Both the position numbers and the translations under genes were made by a program. The notes under the pieces were generated by a model. It had not been told where the DNA came from. It saw only the letters and a list, made by a program, of their open reading frames with translations, and searched no databases. From Actinomadura sp. J1-007 (GTDB taxonomy: Bacteria > Actinomycetota > Actinomycetes > Streptosporangiales > Streptosporangiaceae), in the NCBI RefSeq assembly GCF_009793335.1, contig NZ_WING01000001.1:248001-312000 (forward strand): a DNA stretch of 64,000 bases, given 5' to 3'. Position 1 is the first letter of the stretch; each line of letters begins with the position of its first letter. Below, piece after piece: positions 1-8,189 of the stretch.

Positions 1-2
1 AC

Positions 3-593
3 GCGGCCGCGGAGGTCATGCGCGAGCACGGCGCGGTGGGCGCGACGACCAAGGAGATCGCGCGCGCCGCCGGCTACTCCGAGGCGCTGCTCTACAAGCA
101 CTTCCGCGACAAGGAGGAGCTGCTGCTGTGCGTGCTGAAGGAGCGGATGCCCTCGTTCGCGGGGGCGGGCGCCCCGGGCGAGGGGACGGTGGAGGGCAAC
201 CTCGTCGCGTTCGTCCAGGGCGGGCTGCGGTTCTACCGGCGCGCGTTCCCGATGATGGCGTCGATGGCGTCCGCGCCGAGGCTGCTGGCCGCGACCCGCG
301 ACGCGCTGAGCAGGTACGGCGCGGGGCCGCGCGCGCCGGTCGCGAACCTCGCCGCCTACCTGCGCGCCGAGCAGGGCCTCGGGCGGGTGGACGCGGGCGC
401 CGACGCCGACGCGGCGGCGGCGCTGCTCCTGGGCGCCTGCTTCCAGCAGGGCTTCCTGCGCTACTTCGACGAGGGCCTGAACGGCGAGGAGATCCCGAGG
501 CAGGAGGCCGAGCGGCTGGTCCGCGCCCTGCTGCCCGTGCTGCTACCCGGCGGCCCGGCGCTCGCGGCGCCGGTTGGCGAGCGCCAGGACTAG
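3..593 (+). CDS. TetR-family transcriptional regulator, 5' end outside window
   Basis: About 196 residues are visible. The reading frame is open to the left edge (A-A-A-E-V before the first ATG at 18), so the true start lies upstream of the window. Residues after position 18 give a typical TetR helix-turn-helix with T-T-K-E-I-A-R-A-A-G and the Y-K-H-F recognition-helix end, followed by an all-helical ligand-binding half. The 3' end overlaps the convergent permease gene by 51 nt. The effector and targets cannot be told from sequence. Confidence 0.88.
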   Translation, partial: AAAEVMREHGAVGATTKEIARAAGYSEALLYKHFRDKEELLLCVLKERMPSFAGAGAPGEGTVEGNLVAFVQGGLRFYRRAFPMMASMASAPRLLAATRDALSRYGAGPRAPVANLAAYLRAEQGLGRVDAGADADAAAALLLGACFQQGFLRYFDEGLNGEEIPRQEAERLVRALLPVLLPGGPALAAPVGERQD

Positions 594-1877
594 GCCGATC
601 GCCAGCCAGACCGCGCCCGCGACCTTGGCGAGCGTCCCGGCCAGCACGATGATCCAGATCGCCACCGCGGCGCCGAGCACCGGGACGACCAGGTGCGGGA
701 GCCACGCGCGGCTGCCGCGCCGCACGACGAAGTAGCCGACCACCGAGGCGTGCAGCATGGTGAACGCCGCGAGCGCGCCCATGTCGACGACCGACACCAG
801 CAGGTCGAGGCCGTCGTCGCGGCGCGCCGCCCACACCGACACGACCAGCGTCAGCCCGGCCGTGGTGAGCAGCGCGGTGCGCGGCACCCGCGAGCGCGGC
901 GCGACGCCCGCGAGCGCGCTCGGCAGGCCCCGGTCGCGCGCCATGCCGTACAGCAGGCGGGACGCGGCGGCCACGGCGGTCATCGCCGAGAACGCCGGGC
1001 CGACGCCCTTCACGATCGAGAACGCCTTGGACAGCCACGGCCCGACCGCCGAGTCCGTCATCGTGTAGAACGCCGTCCCCTGGTCGGCGGGGTGCTCGGC
1101 CAGCTCCTGCGGCGTCACCGGCATCAGCAGCCCGGCCAGGTACGTCTGCACGACGAACAGCAGGCCCGCGAGCCCGAGGCAGAACAGCACCGCCCGCCCG
1201 ACCTGCCGCGAGTCCCCCGTGCTCTCCTCGGCGAACGAGGCGATGGCGTCGAAGCCGAGGTAGGACAGCACCGCGACCGACACCGCGCCCATGACGAGGG
1301 TCAGCGAGCTGCCGCCCGTCCCGAGGAACGGCGAGTCCCAGGGGCGGGCCGGGCCGTCCACCGCGAGGACGACGAGCGAGGCGGCCACGAAGACCACCAG
1401 CAGCACGATCTCCACGACGATCACGACGAACCCGACGCGCGCCGCGACCCGCGCCCCCGCGAGGTTGAACGCGGTCGTCACGGCGAACGCGATCACGGTG
1501 AACACCCACGACGGCACGGACGGGACGAGCGAGTGCAGCGCGATCCCGCAGAACAGGTACGCCACCGACGGGATCAGCAGGTAGTCGAGCATCGCGAGCC
1601 AGCCCGCGAGGAACCCGGCGGGCCGTCCGAGCCCGGCGCTCGCGTACGCGAACACCGACCCGGCGTGCGGGACCTCCCGCGACATCTGCGCGTACGACCA
1701 CGCGGTGAACCCCATCGCGACCGTCGCGACGGCGTAGACGGCGGCGACGGCGCCGACGCTCTTGGCGTCCAGCACCCCGTACACCCCGACCGGCGCCATC
1801 GGCCCGATGAACAGCAGGCCGTACACGACCAGGTCGCGCGGCGACAGGCTCCGGTCCAGCGCCCGGGCGTCCTCCAT
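543..1877 (-). CDS. APC-family amino acid/polyamine permease
   Basis: A 444-residue multi-spanning inner-membrane protein with about twelve hydrophobic segments. The N-terminal G-L-L-F-I-G-P-M-A-P-V-G block is the APC helix-1 motif (unwound G-rich substrate site). The start ATG at 1877 follows a good GGAGGAG ribosome binding site. It begins 24 nt after codA on the same strand, so it is probably the last gene of a codB-codA-permease transcript. The substrate is unknown; amino acids or polyamines are usual for this family, and an amine or nucleobase-derived compound would fit the neighbours. Confidence 0.85.
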   Translation of the reverse strand: MEDARALDRSLSPRDLVVYGLLFIGPMAPVGVYGVLDAKSVGAVAAVYAVATVAMGFTAWSYAQMSREVPHAGSVFAYASAGLGRPAGFLAGWLAMLDYLLIPSVAYLFCGIALHSLVPSVPSWVFTVIAFAVTTAFNLAGARVAARVGFVVIVVEIVLLVVFVAASLVVLAVDGPARPWDSPFLGTGGSSLTLVMGAVSVAVLSYLGFDAIASFAEESTGDSRQVGRAVLFCLGLAGLLFVVQTYLAGLLMPVTPQELAEHPADQGTAFYTMTDSAVGPWLSKAFSIVKGVGPAFSAMTAVAAASRLLYGMARDRGLPSALAGVAPRSRVPRTALLTTAGLTLVVSVWAARRDDGLDLLVSVVDMGALAAFTMLHASVVGYFVVRRGSRAWLPHLVVPVLGAAVAIWIIVLAGTLAKVAGAVWLAIGLVLALANRRRERRAAG

Positions 1878-1901
1878 GGCTCTCCTCCGGTCCCTCGGCG
1901 G

Positions 1902-3224
1902 CTAGGCGTTCCGGGGGGCGTCCGCCGCGGGACCGCCGGGGCGGCGGTCGCGGGACCGGACGAAGTCGATCTCCTCGGGGGCGCGGCCGGGCCAGGTGAG
2001 GCGGGTCGGCGCGGCGGGGGTCTCGGCGACGAGCCGGCCGTGCGCGACGACGTGCGAGGGCCGCACCTGGCGGCGGACGGCGTCGAACGGGGACGCGGCG
2101 GGCAGCAGGACCAGGCTCGCCGGGCGGCCCTCGGCGAGGCCGTACCGGTCGCCGAGGTCCAGCACCCGCGCGGCGCGCTCGCCCACCATCGCGAACGCCT
2201 CGTCGATCTCGGCGGCGCCGGTGAGCTGCGCGGCGGCGATCCCGGCGAGCGCGACCTGGAGCGGCGACGCGGTGCCGAGCGGGAACCACGGGTCCATCAC
2301 GTCGTCGTGCCCGAACGCCACGTTCACCCCGGCGCCGAGCATCTCCTTGACCTGGGTGAGGCCGCGCCGCTTCGGATAGCCGTCGAACCGGCCCTGGAGG
2401 CACAGGTTCGCGAGGGGGTTGCAGACGAGGTTGATCCCGGAGCGGGCGAGGATCCGCTGGAGCTTGTAGGAGTAGGCGCCGTTGTAGGAGCCCATCGCGG
2501 TCGTGTGGGACGCGGTCGCGCGCCCGCGCAGGCCGCCGCGCCGCGCGAGGGTCGCGAGCACCTCGACGAACCGCGACTGCTCGTCGTCGATCTCGTCGCA
2601 GTGCGCGTCGAGCAGCAGCCCGTGCCGCTCGGCGATCCCGAACGCGATCTCCAGGGAGCGGACGCCGTCCTCGCGGGTGTCCTCGAAGTGCGGGATCGCG
2701 CCGATCGCGTCCACGCCGCGCCGCGCGGCCTCCTCCAGCAGCTCCTCGCCGCCGTCGAACGACAGGATCCCCTCCTGGGGGAACGCGACGAGCTGGAGGC
2801 CGATCACGTCGCGGACCCGCTCGCGCACCTCCAGCATCGCGTCCAGCGCGACGAGGCCGGGGTCGGTGACGTCCACGTGGCTGCGGACGTGCAGGACGCC
2901 GTTCGCGGCGTACCAGCGCAGCACCTCCGAGGCGCGTTCGACCACGTCGTCGCGGGTGAGGGCGCGCTTGCGCTCGCTCCAGACCGCGATGCCCTCCCAC
3001 AGCGAGCCGGAGGCGTTCCAGCGCGGCTCGCCCGCGGTGAGGGTCGTGTCGAGGTGGACGTGGGGCTCCACGAAAGGCGGGCGGGCGAGCGCGCCGTCCG
3101 CGTCGGCGAGGACGTCGCCGCGGCCCTGCCCGGCGGGGACGATCCGGCCGAAGCGGTCGCCCTCGACCTCGATGTCGTGGAGGCCGTCCCGCCCGTCCAG
3201 GCGGGCGTTGCGTACGACGGTCAT
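1902..3224 (-). CDS. codA: Cytosine deaminase (amidohydrolase superfamily)
   Basis: A 440-residue cytoplasmic metal-dependent hydrolase that converts cytosine to uracil and ammonia. It follows the E. coli CodA pattern along its length: E-P-H-V-H-L-D-T-T (metal-binding HxH), F-P-Q-E-G-I-L, H-C-D-E-I-D-D-E-Q-S (substrate and metal ligands), S-H-T-T-A-M, and G-H-D-D-V-M-D-P-W (catalytic Asp). The start ATG at 3224 overlaps the codB stop as ATGA, which fixes the start and indicates translational coupling. Length matches the family. The related isoguanine or creatinine deaminases are less likely given the adjoining cytosine permease. Confidence 0.95.
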   Translation of the reverse strand: MTVVRNARLDGRDGLHDIEVEGDRFGRIVPAGQGRGDVLADADGALARPPFVEPHVHLDTTLTAGEPRWNASGSLWEGIAVWSERKRALTRDDVVERASEVLRWYAANGVLHVRSHVDVTDPGLVALDAMLEVRERVRDVIGLQLVAFPQEGILSFDGGEELLEEAARRGVDAIGAIPHFEDTREDGVRSLEIAFGIAERHGLLLDAHCDEIDDEQSRFVEVLATLARRGGLRGRATASHTTAMGSYNGAYSYKLQRILARSGINLVCNPLANLCLQGRFDGYPKRRGLTQVKEMLGAGVNVAFGHDDVMDPWFPLGTASPLQVALAGIAAAQLTGAAEIDEAFAMVGERAARVLDLGDRYGLAEGRPASLVLLPAASPFDAVRRQVRPSHVVAHGRLVAETPAAPTRLTWPGRAPEEIDFVRSRDRRPGGPAADAPRNA

Positions 3225-4624
3225 GCCGGGGTCCTGCCTTTCGCGCGGGCGGAGAGGAGCAGGTAGAGGCCGCCCGCGACGGCCGCGCCCGCCAGCCAGG
3301 ACAGGTCGACGCCGCCGAGCGCCCGCGCGGCGGGGCCCTTCAGCGCGTCCGGGACGCCGTACTGGAACGACCAGGTCGCTGCGGCGCCGAGGACGAACGA
3401 CACGAGCGCGTCCCAGCGGAAGTCGCCGAGCCGCGAGCGGCCCGGCGGGTCGTAGAGCGCCGGGACGTCCACCTCCTGCCGCCGGACGACGTAGAAGTGG
3501 ACGGCCATGACGGCGGCCCACGGGACGACCCAGGTGACGAGGCCGGCGAGCCAGGCGTCCAGCGTGTGCGCGAAGTCCTCCTGGAAGACCAGCAGCACCG
3601 TGAACAGGGTCGCGAACGCGCCGACGGCGTAGGAGACGGTGCGGCGCGACACGTCCCAGTCGAGCGTCTGCGCGCACAGGGAGCAGCTGTAGACGTTGAG
3701 GACGTTGGTCGCGATGGGGCCGTGCACGACGAGCAGCAGCACGGGAACCGCGAGCGCGCCGAACGAGTCCACGATCAGCTCGCCGGGGTCGGTGGTCCGG
3801 CTGACGGTCGCGAGCGACGCGCCGAGCACGCCGAGCCACACGACGGGGAGGAACTGCCCGAGCACGCTCGCGCCGTACAGCCTCGCGCGCGGCACCGACC
3901 TCGGAACGAAGCGGGAGTAGTCGGAGGCGTAGGCGAACCAGGTGATGCCCCAGCCGACGCCGATCGCGGTCATCACGGTCGTCATGGCCGAGAGCCGGTC
4001 GCGCCCGTGCAGGCCCTGCCCGGCGAAGTCCCACTTCACCCCGGTCCTGCTCCAGGCCACGATGGTCATCGCGGCGAGCACGGCCAGGGTGACCGGAACG
4101 GTCCACTTCTCGAACAGGTTGATCGCGTGGAAGCCGGACGCGGCGATCCACACCTGCAATCCCATGATCACCACGACCACGACGATCTTGACGGCGTTCC
4201 CGCCGTGCACCCCGAGCTGGCCGAGCAGCGCCATCACCAGGTCGAGCACGATCCAGGTGTTGACCGCGCACCAGCCCGCCGACATCACGCCCTGGAGGGC
4301 GGCCGGCAGGTACGCGCCGCGCCGGCCGAACGCCGAGCGGGCCAGCACCATCTGGGTCACGCCCGTCCGCTGGCCCATCAGCACGAACAGCCCGAACACC
4401 GACATCCCGACGGCGTTGCCCGCCACCAGCACGGCCACCGTGTCGGCGAGGCCGAGCCCGAGCTTGATCCCGAGCGCGCCGAGCACCCAGTTGATCGGGG
4501 CGATGTTGGCGCCCGACCAGATCCAGAACTGGCTGACCGCGGTCGACTCCCGGGCCGCCGCCGGGACCGGGTCGAGCGAGTGCGCGGCGTCCGCCGCGTC
4601 CGGGGCGGCCTGTGAGGATGACAT
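3221..4624 (-). CDS. codB: Cytosine permease, NCS1 family
   Basis: A 467-residue NCS1 nucleobase:cation symporter with about twelve transmembrane helices. The N-terminal Q-F-W-I-W-S-G-A-N-I-A-P block is the NCS1 helix-1 signature with substrate-contacting Trp and Asn. It would import cytosine for the overlapping codA gene (ATGA junction at 3221-3224). The upstream matB-like gene is on the same strand but 113 nt away across a GC-rich hairpin, so codB probably has its own promoter. No regulator lies directly beside it. Confidence 0.92.
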   Translation of the reverse strand: MSSSQAAPDAADAAHSLDPVPAAARESTAVSQFWIWSGANIAPINWVLGALGIKLGLGLADTVAVLVAGNAVGMSVFGLFVLMGQRTGVTQMVLARSAFGRRGAYLPAALQGVMSAGWCAVNTWIVLDLVMALLGQLGVHGGNAVKIVVVVVIMGLQVWIAASGFHAINLFEKWTVPVTLAVLAAMTIVAWSRTGVKWDFAGQGLHGRDRLSAMTTVMTAIGVGWGITWFAYASDYSRFVPRSVPRARLYGASVLGQFLPVVWLGVLGASLATVSRTTDPGELIVDSFGALAVPVLLLVVHGPIATNVLNVYSCSLCAQTLDWDVSRRTVSYAVGAFATLFTVLLVFQEDFAHTLDAWLAGLVTWVVPWAAVMAVHFYVVRRQEVDVPALYDPPGRSRLGDFRWDALVSFVLGAAATWSFQYGVPDALKGPAARALGGVDLSWLAGAAVAGGLYLLLSARAKGRTPA

Positions 4625-4709
4625 CGGAGCAGTACCCTACCGACCCCCTCACCGGCGGACTCGCGGCGCGGCCCCGTTTTTGCACCGTTCCAGAATCGCG
4701 CCTCCGCGG

Positions 4710-4726
4710 GCGGCCCGCCGGGCCGC
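4710..4726 (-). terminator. GC hairpin after the matB-like gene
   Basis: A perfect stem GCGGCCC / loop GCC / GGGCCGC lies 12 nt beyond the stop of the matB-like gene (minus strand). No U-run follows, so it would be an I-shaped or Rho-assisted terminator of the kind common in actinomycetes. It separates the EamA-matB pair from codB-codA. Confidence 0.4.
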
Positions 4727-4737
4727 GCTCCGGCGGG

Positions 4738-6159
4738 TCAGTGCGCGCCGTCGCCGAGGCGGGTCTTCACGACCTTGCCCATGGCGTTGCGGGGCAGCGA
4801 CGCGACGAGGTGGACGGTCCGCGGGCGCTTGTGCGCCGAGAGCCGTCCGGCGACGAAGTCGATGAGCTGCCGCTCGTCCGCGCCGTCCGCGACGACGTAG
4901 GCGGTGACCTGCTCGCCGAGGTCGTCGTGGGGGGTGCCGACGACCGCCGCCTCGCGCACGGCCGGGTGGGCGAGCAGCGCGTTCTCGACCTCGCCCGCGC
5001 CGATCCGGTAGCCGCCGCTCTTGATCAGGTCGGTGGAGGCGCGGCCGACGATGCGGTGCCAGCCGTCCGGGCCGATCGTCGCGATGTCGCCGGTCCTGAA
5101 CCAGCCGCCCTCCGCGAACGCCGCGGCCGTCGCCTCGGGCCGGCCGAGGTAGCCGCGGAACAGCATCGGCGCGCGCAGGTGCAGCTCGCCGGGGGTCTCG
5201 CCGTCGGCGGGCACGGCCGAGCCGTCCTCGGCGACCAGCCGGGTCTCCACGCCGGGCAGCGGGGTGCCGACGTGGCCGGGGCGGCGCTCGCCGTCCGCGC
5301 GGGCGCTGACCGTGATCAGGGTCTCGGTCATCCCGTACCGCTCGACGGGCCGGTGCCCGGTGAGCGCGGCGAGCCGTTCGAAGACGGGGACGGGGAGCGG
5401 CGCGCTGCCGGAGACGAGGAGCCGGGCGCCGCGCAGCGCCCGCGCCGCGTCCTCGTCGGCGGCGGTCCGCGACCAGACGGTGGGGACGCCGAAGTAGAGC
5501 GAGCCGCCGTGCTCGGCGCGCGCCGCCGCGTACGCCTCGGGGCGGGGCCGCCCGGTGTGCACCAGCGGCGACCCGACGCGCAGCGGGCCGAGCACGCCGA
5601 GGACGAGCCCGTGCACGTGGAACAGCGGGAGCCCGTGCACGAGGACGTCGTCCGGTGTCCACGCCCACGCGGCGGCGAGCGCGTCGAGCCCGGCGGCGAT
5701 GGCGTCCCGCGAGATCAGCACGCCCTTCGGGGCGCCCGTCGTCCCGCTGGTGTAGAGGATCATCGCCGTGCCGTCGCCCGCGCCGGCCTCCGCCGTCCCG
5801 CCGCCGGAGCGGGGCAGCCCGTCCACCGGCAGGAACGGGGGGTCGCCGTCGGCGGGCTCGTGCGCGCCCGCCGCGCCGAGCAGCAGGCGGGCGCCGGAGT
5901 CGCCGAGGATGTGCGCGCGCTCGGCCGGTCCGGAGTCGGGCGGCAGCGGCACCACCGGCACCCCGGCGAGGAGCCCGCCGACCACGGCGGCCACGGTCTC
6001 CGCCGACGCCGTGGCGTGGACGGCGACGGCCTCGGCCCCGGCGATCTCGGCCGCCACCGAGGCGGCCCAGCCGGCCAGCTCGTCGCGGGGCAGGTCGCGC
6101 CCGGCGATCCGCAGCGCGCCGCCGCCCGCGATGCCTCCGGCGCCGAACAGTTCCGTCAT
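4738..6159 (-). CDS. matB: Malonyl-CoA synthetase-like acyl-CoA ligase (MatB type)
   Basis: A 473-residue ANL-superfamily AMP-forming ligase. The P-loop Y-T-S-G-T-T-G-A-P-K-G, the G-L-P-L-F-H-V-H-G-L-V-L-G block, L-L-V-S-G-S-A-P-L, the adenine motif E-R-Y-G-M-T-E-T, and the C-terminal catalytic Lys in P-R-N-A-M-G-K-V are present. The H-V-H-G and S-A-R-A-D-G-E segments follow the Streptomyces MatB pattern, so malonate (or methylmalonate) activation is the best call. The start ATG at 6159 overlaps the EamA stop as ATGA and is preceded by GGAGGATCG. If malonate comes from oxidative pyrimidine breakdown it would fit the nearby codA, but that link is inference. Another short acyl substrate is possible. 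Confidence 0.75.
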   Translation of the reverse strand: MTELFGAGGIAGGGALRIAGRDLPRDELAGWAASVAAEIAGAEAVAVHATASAETVAAVVGGLLAGVPVVPLPPDSGPAERAHILGDSGARLLLGAAGAHEPADGDPPFLPVDGLPRSGGGTAEAGAGDGTAMILYTSGTTGAPKGVLISRDAIAAGLDALAAAWAWTPDDVLVHGLPLFHVHGLVLGVLGPLRVGSPLVHTGRPRPEAYAAARAEHGGSLYFGVPTVWSRTAADEDAARALRGARLLVSGSAPLPVPVFERLAALTGHRPVERYGMTETLITVSARADGERRPGHVGTPLPGVETRLVAEDGSAVPADGETPGELHLRAPMLFRGYLGRPEATAAAFAEGGWFRTGDIATIGPDGWHRIVGRASTDLIKSGGYRIGAGEVENALLAHPAVREAAVVGTPHDDLGEQVTAYVVADGADERQLIDFVAGRLSAHKRPRTVHLVASLPRNAMGKVVKTRLGDGAH

Positions 6160-7157
6160 CGATCCTCCGGACAAGCGCGTACTCCCTCGGCCTCGGCTTC
6201 CGGCGGCGTGCGGGCGGGGACCCGTACCGCCTCCCGGCAGTATGCCGTCCGCGCCGCCGCGTCCCGTCCGCGCCCCGCCCGCGCGTCCTCGCGCGCGTCC
6301 CGGCGCTCGGCCGGGCGGGTGCCACGGCGCGCGTCGCGGCCGGTGAGGACGGCTCCGGCGGACGCGGCGCTGACGCAGCCGACGGCGGCCCACTGCGTCC
6401 AGCTCAGCCGCTCGTCCAGCAGGACGATCCCGGCGATCGCCGCGGCGGCCGGTTCGAGGCTGACCATCACGGCGAGGACGCGTTCGGGCAGGCGGCGCAG
6501 TGCGGCGAGGTCGAGGGACCACGGCACGGCGGCCGAGAGGAGGGCGACGCCCGCGCCCGCCGCGAGCAGGCCCGGGTGCAGGAGCCGTGTCCCGCCGCCG
6601 AACGCGCCGAACGGCAGGGCGAGCAGCGCCGCGAACGCGACCGCCCACGCGAGCGTCGAGCCGTCCGCCGAACGGGCCCCGGCGCGCTTGTTGAGCACGA
6701 GGTACAGGGCCATGAACGCGCCGGAGCCGAGGGCCAGCAGCACGCCGGACACCGAGGTGACGCCGCCCGGCCCGTTGATCAGCACGACTCCGGCGGCGGC
6801 CAGCGCCGCCCAGCCGACGTCGGCCGCGCGGCGCGAGCGCGCCAGGGCGAGCCCGAGCGGGCCGAGGAACTGCACCGTGGAGGCGACCCCGACCGGGAGC
6901 CGTTCGATCGCCGGGTAGATCAGGTGCATGCCCGCGATCGCCGCGCCGAGCGCCGCGACCAGCCCGGCCGAGGCGCGGCCCGGCCACCGCGGGCGCCACA
7001 GCAGCAGCAACAGCAGCGCGGCGAACGCCAGCCGCAGCGAGACCACGCCCGCCACCCCGGCGGCGCCGAACAGCCCCTTCCCGAGCGCCTGCCCGAACTG
7101 GACGGTGACGACGCTGCCGAGCACCAGGACCGGCGCGGGGACCGTACGAGAGATCAT
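6156..7157 (-). CDS. EamA/DMT-family transporter (RhtA-like exporter)
   Basis: A 333-residue membrane protein with ten predicted helices made of two EamA repeats. The G-V-A-S-T-V-Q-F-L-G-P and L-E-P-A-A-A-A-I-A-G segments match the threonine/homoserine exporter RhtA group. The last 60 or so residues form an Arg/Ala-rich cytoplasmic tail. It is divergent from a LysR gene 73 nt away and coupled to the matB-like gene by an ATGA overlap. Likely a metabolite exporter; the substrate is unknown. Confidence 0.82.
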   Translation of the reverse strand: MISRTVPAPVLVLGSVVTVQFGQALGKGLFGAAGVAGVVSLRLAFAALLLLLLWRPRWPGRASAGLVAALGAAIAGMHLIYPAIERLPVGVASTVQFLGPLGLALARSRRAADVGWAALAAAGVVLINGPGGVTSVSGVLLALGSGAFMALYLVLNKRAGARSADGSTLAWAVAFAALLALPFGAFGGGTRLLHPGLLAAGAGVALLSAAVPWSLDLAALRRLPERVLAVMVSLEPAAAAIAGIVLLDERLSWTQWAAVGCVSAASAGAVLTGRDARRGTRPAERRDAREDARAGRGRDAAARTAYCREAVRVPARTPPEAEAEGVRACPEDR

Positions 7158-7230
7158 GCGGGCAGTCTGGGCAGGACCGACCTTTCGGGTCCATCTAAAG
7201 ATTTCGCATCACATCATGTTGAATGGCCAC
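7158..7230. promoter_or_regulatory. Divergent promoter region between EamA and LysR genes
   Basis: 73 nt with a conspicuous AT-rich patch around 7192-7225 (ATCTAAAGATTTCG, then TCACATCATGTTGAAT) in otherwise very GC-rich DNA. LysR proteins usually bind such shared intergenic regions at T-N11-A sites and control the divergent gene as well as their own. No exact site can be assigned by eye. Confidence 0.5.
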
Positions 7231-8136
7231 ATGATCGACCCTCGGCTCCAGACCCTCCGCGTGCTGCGCGAGCGCGGGACCGTCACGGCCACGGCGGAGG
7301 TGCTGCACCTCACGCCCTCGACGGTGTCGCAGCAGCTCCGCCAGCTCGCCCGCGACCTCGGCGTGGAGCTGCTGGAGGCGCAGGGCCGCCGGGTCCGGCT
7401 CACCGCCGCCGCGCACACCGTCCTCGACCACGCCGACGTCCTGCACGCCCAGTGGGAGCGCGCGCGGGCCGACCTCGCCGCGCACCGGGACGGGACGGCC
7501 GGGCGGCTGCGGCTGTGCGGCGTCTCCAGCGCGCTCGCCGCGCTGGTCGCCCCGGCCGCCGTGCTGCTGCGCGAGGAGCGGCCCCGGCTGGACGTCCGGA
7601 TGAGCGAGACCGAGAGCGGGGACGCGCCCGCCCTGCTGCTCGCCCGCGCCGCCGACATCGCCGTGCTGATCCCGACGGCCGAGAGCCCGCCGTCCGACGA
7701 CGCCCGCTTCGAGCAGCGGCCCCTGCTGGACGAGCCGCAGGACCTGCTCGTCCCGTCCGGGCACCCGCTCGCCGCGGGCGGCGCCGCCGAGCTCGCCGAG
7801 GCGGCGGCCGAGCCCTGGATCGGCTCGCCGGGCCGCCCCGACCAGCACCATCTGATGCTGACCGCGTGCGCCGCCGCCGGGTTCACCCCGCGCATCGCGC
7901 ACCACGCCAACGAGTGGTTCGCGGTGTCGGCGCTGGTCGCGGCCGGGTTCGGGATCAGCCTCGTGCCGCGCCTCGCGCCCCTGCCGCCGGAGGACGAGGT
8001 GGCCCGCGTCCCGCTGCGCGGCGATCCGGTGCCGTCCCGCCGCATCATCACCTGCGTCCGCCGCGGCGCCGCCCGGCAGCCCGCGGTCGCGCACGGCCTG
8101 GCGGCGCTGGGCCGCGCCGCCGCCGCCCGGCGCTGA
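7231..8136 (+). CDS. LysR-family transcriptional regulator
   Basis: 301 residues. The N-terminal winged helix-turn-helix (R-G-T-V-T-A-T-A-E-V-L, then S-T-V-S-Q-Q-L-R-Q-L) is followed by a periplasmic-binding-protein-like effector domain from about residue 90. The ATG at 7231 (M-I-D-P-R-L-Q-T-L) fits the usual LysR N-terminus; an in-frame ATG at 7216 would add five residues. It is transcribed divergently from the EamA exporter, the classic LysR arrangement, so that operon is the likely target. The effector is unknown. Confidence 0.9.
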   Translation: MIDPRLQTLRVLRERGTVTATAEVLHLTPSTVSQQLRQLARDLGVELLEAQGRRVRLTAAAHTVLDHADVLHAQWERARADLAAHRDGTAGRLRLCGVSSALAALVAPAAVLLREERPRLDVRMSETESGDAPALLLARAADIAVLIPTAESPPSDDARFEQRPLLDEPQDLLVPSGHPLAAGGAAELAEAAAEPWIGSPGRPDQHHLMLTACAAAGFTPRIAHHANEWFAVSALVAAGFGISLVPRLAPLPPEDEVARVPLRGDPVPSRRIITCVRRGAARQPAVAHGLAALGRAAAARR

Positions 8137-8189
8137 CCGCCCGTTGACGGGCCGTTGACGGCCCGCCGGAAAGGGGCAAGATCACCGTC

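Noticed and set aside
16..3000. 994-residue minus-strand open frame across three genes
   Set aside because: Arg/Pro/Ala-rich shadow of the permease, codA and TetR genes produced by high GC; no family features.
4612..6918. 768-residue plus-strand frame opposite the matB and EamA genes
   Set aside because: Antisense shadow with repetitive Arg/Gly/Ala composition; the minus-strand genes have clear motifs.
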